Source of the DNA: Yersinia vastinensis
GTDB lineage: Bacteria; Pseudomonadota; Gammaproteobacteria; Enterobacterales; Enterobacteriaceae
DNA length: 64,000 bases
NCBI RefSeq assembly: GCF_902726565.1
Contig: NZ_CACVAF010000002.1
Location: forward strand, 124,001-188,000
Direction of reading: 5' to 3'
Positions 60,405 to 64,000 of the stretch are shown here, piece by piece; the first letter of the stretch is position 1; the number at the start of each line of letters is the position of its first letter. The notes below the pieces were generated by a model. It saw only the letters and a program-made list of their open reading frames with translations, was not told the DNA's origin and did not search any database. The position numbers were made by a program, and so were the translations under genes.

Positions 60405-61298
60405 TTAATCTAACCAAGGTAAAAGTTGCCGGGCCGCACTATCAAATAAAGTCCGATCCAAATTGCCCGTATGAATAAAGCGAGAAACCAATTCCCAAAG
60501 GGTATAAAGCCAACGACGGGCAACAAAGGATTCAGAAACCGGTGCTTTATTGAGATAACGGTAAAATAACTGACTCGGCATCCCTTCTTCACTGAGGCGG
60601 AAAAGATCATATTCACGCGGTGCCCAAAGAATGGGGCCAGGATTAAGCATCGCCAGTAACTGGTCGCTGCGCGCATCTTTCAGCATACTGCGTAATGTCA
60701 AATTGCCATGAACCAACACAGAGCTGTCGTCAAAACCAACAAAAAGTGAACTTAAGGACGCTCGAGCACGATAAAGCACCGCGCGGTCTTCTAGGGTCAT
60801 GACTGGGGAATTCATATTAGACAGCGTGGCCCACAGCACTTCGACTCGCTGCTGATACCAACTGAACCAATCATTTTCCTGTGTGCTATCAACATTGCCA
60901 ACGCAACCATGGCTGTCAATTCGGTGCCAGGCTAATACCCCTTCCACTATCTGATCCATCAGAGCATCCCAACGTTCTCCCGTCCGAGTTGGTGCTTCCA
61001 CTGAAACGCCACGCAAGCGCTCCATTAGAAGAATTTCTTTATATGGGGATTGATGGGTCATGACCAAGCCGTACACGGTCGGTAAGCGGATATCGCCCTC
61101 ACGCGACAGCATCGACAATTTATAAGCCTCTTGCTGTGCAATCCCCTGACAGACATAACTTTTTGCTAATAATGGGATAGCCTGCCCCTGTTGGTTATAC
61201 ATCGCATACAAGTGGGCATAAGGTTGTTCGCTGATGCGTTCAAGGCGAGTGATCGATTCCCCAATCACTACACTTAATTCAGCTTTCAGCTGTTCCAT
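60405..61298 (-). CDS. ycbJ: YcbJ, kinase-like (APH fold) protein of unknown function
   Basis: A 297-residue protein, the E. coli length. It shows an aminoglycoside-phosphotransferase-like fold: a Lys in an N-terminal strand (IPLLAKSYVCQG), EILLMERLRGVSVEAPTRT (hinge), and SVLVHGNLTLRSMLKDARSDQLLAMLNPGPILWAPREYDLFRL. In true APH enzymes the catalytic block is HGD; here it is HGN, and the later Asp is in REYDLF, so kinase activity is doubtful. It lies between kdsB and elyC as in E. coli. Confidence 0.93.
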   Translation of the reverse strand: MEQLKAELSVVIGESITRLERISEQPYAHLYAMYNQQGQAIPLLAKSYVCQGIAQQEAYKLSMLSREGDIRLPTVYGLVMTHQSPYKEILLMERLRGVSVEAPTRTGERWDALMDQIVEGVLAWHRIDSHGCVGNVDSTQENDWFSWYQQRVEVLWATLSNMNSPVMTLEDRAVLYRARASLSSLFVGFDDSSVLVHGNLTLRSMLKDARSDQLLAMLNPGPILWAPREYDLFRLSEEGMPSQLFYRYLNKAPVSESFVARRWLYTLWELVSRFIHTGNLDRTLFDSAARQLLPWLD

Positions 61299-61419
61299 AA
61301 GGCTTTGTCCGATTATCTGGAAATGATTCTTTATAATGGGATGCTGGGCGGGATATTTCTAGAATGCAGATCAAATAACATCCACAATAAAAATCGAACG
61401 ATCGGCGGAAAATGACAAT

Positions 61420-61441
61420 GCCAGCCTCAATTAAGACTGGC
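61420..61441 (-). terminator. Terminator-like hairpin after kdsB
   Basis: GCCAGCCT / AGACTGGC with one wobble pair and an AATT-containing loop; tail weak (ATTGTCATTTTCC on the minus strand). Confidence 0.55.
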
Positions 61442-61455
61442 GTGTGTCGCTCTCG

Positions 61456-62214
61456 CTAGGATGGCTGGTTGAGCATAATCGCCCGAACGCGGTCCAAATC
61501 TTCTTGAGTATCAACCCCCACTGCGGGTACAGCTTTTGCCACTGCAACGTGGATTTTTTCACCGTACCACAGCACACGAAGTTGCTCTAATAACTCTATT
61601 TGCTCAAGTTTACTGGGTGCCCAATTAACATAACGGCGAATAAAACCGGCGCGATAAGCATAGATGCCAATGTGGCGTAAGAAACAATCACCAATGGTTT
61701 CTTTGGATTGAGCAAAACGCTCTCTTTCCCATGGGATGGTCGCGCGCGAGAAATAGAGCGCATAACCCTGAGCATCCATTACCACTTTGACTGCATTAGG
61801 ATTAAAGGCTTCTTCACTGCTTTCAATTGGCACAGCTAAAGTGGCCATACCCGCGCTAGAGGCCGCCAGATTATCAGCGACCTGACGAATAATCACTGGA
61901 GGAACCAGTGGCTCATCACCCTGCACATTGACAATAATGTCATCATCGGCAAAACCATAACGCTCAATGACTTCCGCTAAACGCTCGGTACCAGACTGAT
62001 GATCAGCACGGGTCAGACAGACTTCGCCCCCGGCAGCCTCAACCGCTTTCACGACATCTGGATGGTCTGTTGCCACAATCACCCGAGTGGCACCTGACGC
62101 CAACGCTTGCTCCATCACATGAACAACCATCGGTTTGCCAGCAATATCAGCCAGTGGCTTACCGGGTAGACGGGTTGAGGCATAGCGGGCGGGAATTATA
62201 GCAATGAAACTCAT
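61456..62214 (-). CDS. kdsB: CMP-Kdo synthetase
   Basis: A 252-residue protein (E. coli 248) starting [37 protein letters not shown], the nucleotidyltransferase signature. It activates Kdo with CTP for lipid A/LPS inner core assembly. Metal and sugar contacts are in [12 protein letters not shown] near 100 and the final block [14 protein letters not shown]. The start overlaps the ycaR stop by four bases, so the two are coupled. Confidence 0.97.
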   Translation of the reverse strand: MSFIAIIPARYASTRLPGKPLADIAGKPMVVHVMEQALASGATRVIVATDHPDVVKAVEAAGGEVCLTRADHQSGTERLAEVIERYGFADDDIIVNVQGDEPLVPPVIIRQVADNLAASSAGMATLAVPIESSEEAFNPNAVKVVMDAQGYALYFSRATIPWERERFAQSKETIGDCFLRHIGIYAYRAGFIRRYVNWAPSKLEQIELLEQLRVLWYGEKIHVAVAKAVPAVGVDTQEDLDRVRAIMLNQPS

Positions 62215-62393
62215 GCGTGCTTCTCATCAATTGACAGTGGGCGAGCTTCGTTCTCTAGCAAGACCGGAATACCATCACGCACTGGGTAAGCCAGGTTATC
62301 TGCTTTACACACCAGTTCAAGATTTTCTTTATTGAAGTATAACTTGCCGTTGCAGACCGGGCAGGCAACGATTTCGAGTAAACGGTGATCCAT
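62211..62393 (-). CDS. ycaR: YcaR, Trm112-like small zinc protein (UPF0434)
   Basis: A 60-residue protein, the E. coli length, from the ATG at 62393 with GGAGG before it; the longer in-frame start at 62444 is rejected. It holds [10 protein letters not shown] (zinc knuckle pair), [27 protein letters not shown]. Trm112-type domains support methyltransferases or other partners; the bacterial role is unknown. It is translationally coupled to kdsB, as in E. coli. Confidence 0.95.
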   Translation of the reverse strand: MDHRLLEIVACPVCNGKLYFNKENLELVCKADNLAYPVRDGIPVLLENEARPLSIDEKHA

Positions 62394-62575
62394 ACATCCT
62401 CCAAAATGGAGTTTAGCCAGCGGGAAAGTGGTCGAGGATACCATAACTGCTGTTGCAGGGTAACAACGCCGACGCCGTCATGAGCATCAGCGATTAATAA
62501 CAAGCAGTTATGTTAATCAGCATTAATATAAGTAAATACTCTCTGCAATTGGAGTGATAAATGTTGGTTTTGTTA

Positions 62576-62604
62576 TTGATATGTTGAATATCGAAGAGTA
62601 TTAT
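62576..62604 (+). promoter_or_regulatory. Sigma-70 promoter of an unannotated small transcript
   Basis: TTGATA (62576-62581), exactly 17 bp, TATTAT (62599-62604). The predicted start near 62611 lies inside the CRP palindrome. No annotated-type gene follows on this strand until the terminator at 62810-62837. Confidence 0.6.
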
Positions 62605-62606
62605 TT

Positions 62607-62622
62607 TGTGACTGACATCACA
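62607..62622. promoter_or_regulatory. Perfect CRP site
   Basis: TGTGACTGACATCACA matches the CRP core TGTGA-N6-TCACA at all ten defined positions, in an AT-rich frame. Centred at 62614.5, it covers the predicted start (+4) of the plus-strand promoter and would repress it. On the minus strand it could activate a promoter for ycaR-kdsB near 62573, but the -10 there is poor. Confidence 0.75.
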
Positions 62623-62645
62623 CAATTATGTACATCGAGTAAGAA

Positions 62646-62801
62646 ATGAAAGTATTCCATAAAATTATTGCGCTGTTTGCTAACTTCAGCAACTAAGCCG
62701 CAAAAATACAAATAGAAGCACCTGCAAAACAGCCCAGCGACGAAAATAAGTCGAATAGAGGCGAAACAACTCAAAATAATTGGCGCTACGACGTCAAGTA
62801 A
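62646..62801 (+). other. Candidate small ORF with an in-frame TAA / candidate regulatory RNA
   Basis: From the ATG at 62646 the frame reads MKVFHKIIALFANFSN (16 residues, amphipathic), then TAA at 62694-62696, then 34 more open codons (AAKIQIEAPAKQP ... NNWRYDVK) to TAA at 62799-62801, eight bases before a strong terminator. Promoter, CRP site and terminator enclose it. It could be a short peptide, a 51-codon gene broken by one nonsense change (Tyr TAT/TAC to TAA), a readthrough product, or simply a regulatory RNA of about 230 nt. The ribosome site is poor (GAG 6 nt upstream). I do not recognise it. Confidence 0.4.
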
Positions 62802-62803
62802 GA

Positions 62804-62838
62804 AGAGTAAAAACGGCTACCCTTGGGTAGCCGTTTTC
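62804..62838. terminator. Bidirectional terminator, small transcript / cold-shock gene
   Basis: A 13-bp perfect stem AAAACGGCTACCC / GGGTAGCCGTTTT with a 2-nt loop. The plus-strand tail is TTTTCTT and the minus-strand tail TTTTTACTC, so it serves both converging units. Confidence 0.9.
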
Positions 62839-63048
62839 TTAGAAAGCGATCACATCAGCGGCTGACGGCCCATGAATACTACGATAAGTAGAGAATTCAA
62901 CGTGCTGCCCTTCACTCAGTGATTTATTTTTGGTGTTGGCAATGGCTGTCTTGCTGACATACACATCCAAGCTACCATCATGCGGAGAAATGAAACCGTA
63001 GCCTTCGGACTGGTTGAACCATTTCACTCGACCCATTTTTAACGTCAT
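62839..63048 (-). CDS. Divergent cold-shock-domain protein
   Basis: A 69-residue CSD protein from the ATG at 63048 (MTLKMGRVKWFNQSEGYGFISPHDGS). RNP1 is GYGFIS (usual GFGFIT), and RNP2, normally VFVHFSAI, reads VYVSKTAI. Thus the conserved Phe-Val-His-Phe nucleic-acid platform has lost His and the second Phe. The C-terminal VEFSTYRSIHGPSAADVIAF keeps the family end. It may be a specialised or weak RNA binder, like the CspF/CspH group. It lies 218 bp downstream of the CspE-like gene, behind a terminator. Confidence 0.9.
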   Translation of the reverse strand: MTLKMGRVKWFNQSEGYGFISPHDGSLDVYVSKTAIANTKNKSLSEGQHVEFSTYRSIHGPSAADVIAF

Positions 63049-63161
63049 AATAAATTTCCTTTTACTGGGCATCCTAACAACTCATTTTTATTTATTGTTT
63101 AGATGCAGTTGCCCATCCTAAAGTTTTCTGATTAAACCTCTATGAGCTTGATTTTATGAAA

Positions 63162-63185
63162 AAACCCGCATATATGCGGGTTTTA
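63162..63185 (-). terminator. Intrinsic terminator after the cspE-like gene
   Basis: AAAACCCGCATATATGCGGGTTTT would be 24 bp of perfect palindrome (arms AAAACCCGCAT...); the minus-strand tail continues TTCATAAAATC. Confidence 0.88.
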
Positions 63186-63266
63186 GAATTTTGTTATCCG
63201 GATAGATGATTAACACATCAGTATCATCATCGGTTTCCAAGATTATTCAAACATTATCGTTCTGAA

Positions 63267-63476
63267 TTACAGAGCAACAACGTTTGCAGCAGCCGGCCCG
63301 CGCGGGCTGTCTTGGATGGTGTACTCAACACGTTGGCCTTCAGCCAAAGTTTTGAAACCATCAGTTGCGATTGCAGAGAAGTGAACAAACACATCTTTAC
63401 CGCCATCATGTTGCTCAATAAAACCAAAACCTTTAGCTTCGTTGAACCACTTAACCTGACCAGTTTTCTTAGACAT
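63267..63476 (-). CDS. cspE: Cold-shock protein (CspE/CspC type)
   Basis: A 69-residue protein from the ATG at 63476, with intact RNP1 GFGFIE and RNP2 [50 protein letters not shown], ending [10 protein letters not shown]. It is a nucleic-acid chaperone that melts RNA structure and antiterminates. The choice of CspE over CspC is by eye and uncertain. A small hairpin CGCTAT-CAAG-ATAGCG (63534-63549) lies in its leader. Confidence 0.88.
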   Translation of the reverse strand: MSKKTGQVKWFNEAKGFGFIEQHDGGKDVFVHFSAIATDGFKTLAEGQRVEYTIQDSPRGPAAANVVAL

Positions 63477-63907
63477 AACTTTTACCTTTACTATCAAATA
63501 CAAATACTAATAAATCTGCCATAAGGCACTCTACGCTATCAAGATAGCGGGTCTGCATCAGAAACATTACTTATGGGAGTTACTTATCGGAGATACTAGG
63601 AGGTTCGTCTTTGAAGCGGCATCAGAAGATAACGTCTTGGGAGGAACTGCTTTGCTTTACTCTCGTACACTCTTACACATAAATAGGTCTGTATCACAGG
63701 CCGACGGCTATTTACTCATAAAACATACCATCATGCAACCATTTTATCTGGGAATATGTATCACAGGGCAGCATCAATGAGATGCTACGCATAAAAATTC
63801 AATATTCTCCGCTGCTTACCCTCCAATTTACCAATATCAACCTAAAATAAAATTTGAATATGCACGTTTAACAGACGCGATAACCAGGCTACAGGAGCAA
63901 TCTGATT
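63477..63907. promoter_or_regulatory. Divergent intergenic region cspE-like / ydcJ
   Basis: About 430 bp with no supported gene. Long leaders are usual for csp genes; the stem-loop at 63534-63549 would lie in that leader. I could not identify a cold-shock box or a clear promoter by eye. Confidence 0.4.
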
Positions 63908-64000
63908 ATGACTCACCAACCATTTGTTCATCCCGATGAAATCCGTGCCAGATTCTCTCGTGCCATGTCCGACATGTATCAGACCGAAGTCCCACTGTAC
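63908..64000 (+). CDS. ydcJ: YdcJ/HglS family 2-oxoadipate dioxygenase/decarboxylase (5' end only)
   Basis: Thirty-one codons are visible: MTHQPFVHPDEIRARFSRAM, then SDMYQTEVPLY. They align with E. coli YdcJ (ITADEIREQFSQAMSAMYQQEVPQY, from memory). The family (DUF1338, VOC fold) includes HglS, which converts 2-oxoadipate to 2-hydroxyglutarate in lysine catabolism. AGGAG precedes the ATG by about 10 nt. The gene runs off the window, so catalytic residues cannot be checked. Confidence 0.75.
   Translation, partial: MTHQPFVHPDEIRARFSRAMSDMYQTEVPLY

Overview
The window is a chromosomal segment of a Yersinia-like member of the Enterobacterales. Most proteins align end to end, from memory, with Escherichia coli K-12 proteins, and the gene order of the E. 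coli 20-22 minute region is kept almost intact. OmpA, OmpF and the intergenic style look like Yersinia. The species cannot be fixed from the sequence alone. No insertion sequence, prophage, integrase or CRISPR array was seen.

Layout. (1) 1-8.6 kb, accessory metabolism: the 5' end of nrfA (leftward) with its anaerobic/nitrite-responsive promoter; a leftward pair of outer-membrane porin and periplasmic SGNH hydrolase; a rightward fumarase/aspartase-superfamily lyase; a leftward RpiR-type regulator; and a rightward DcuC-family carrier followed by NAD-malic enzyme maeA. Similar 19-bp palindromes in the two divergent intergenic regions suggest that the RpiR protein controls the whole set. (2) 8.6-19.7 kb: tRNA-Ser(UGA), tusE, yccX, rlmI, hspQ, yccU, yccT/csgI, mgsA, helD, yccF-yccS, sxy and SOS-controlled sulA. 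(3) 19.7-24.3 kb: ompA, matP, lonH and fabA, the last with adjoining FadR and FabR operators. (4) 24.4-26.3 kb: a non-E. coli insert of an HxlR regulator and a second FabF-type condensing enzyme. (5) 26.3-37.6 kb: rmf, pqiABC, uup, rlmL, ycbX, zapC, pyrD. (6) 37.7-46.6 kb: pepN, pncB, asnS, ompF (three tandem OmpR-like boxes), aspC. (7) 46.6-52 kb: a CSS-EAL c-di-GMP phosphodiesterase, then gloC, mepK, ldtD. (8) 52-62.4 kb: the condensin operon cmoM-mukF-mukE-mukB (leftward), elyC, ycbJ, and ycaR-kdsB. (9) 62.4-64 kb: an unannotated small transcription unit with a consensus promoter, a perfect CRP site and a terminator; two cold-shock genes; and the start of ydcJ/hglS.

How the genes work together. 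Region 1 could carry one compound from outer membrane (porin) through periplasm (hydrolase) and inner membrane (DcuC-type carrier) to C-N/C-O cleavage (lyase) and then malate to pyruvate (MaeA). The substrate is unknown. The rest is envelope, division and chromosome housekeeping: SulA, ZapC, MatP and MukBEF act on division and chromosome structure; OmpA, OmpF, PqiABC, LdtD, MepK, ElyC and KdsB on the envelope; and RlmI, RlmL, CmoM, TusE and Rmf on tRNA and ribosomes.

Most interesting leads: the region 1 module with its shared candidate operators; the HxlR-FabF insert beside fabA; the CRP-site small transcript at about 62.6-62.84 kb, including a small ORF interrupted by an in-frame TAA; and a cold-shock protein with an altered RNA-binding motif.
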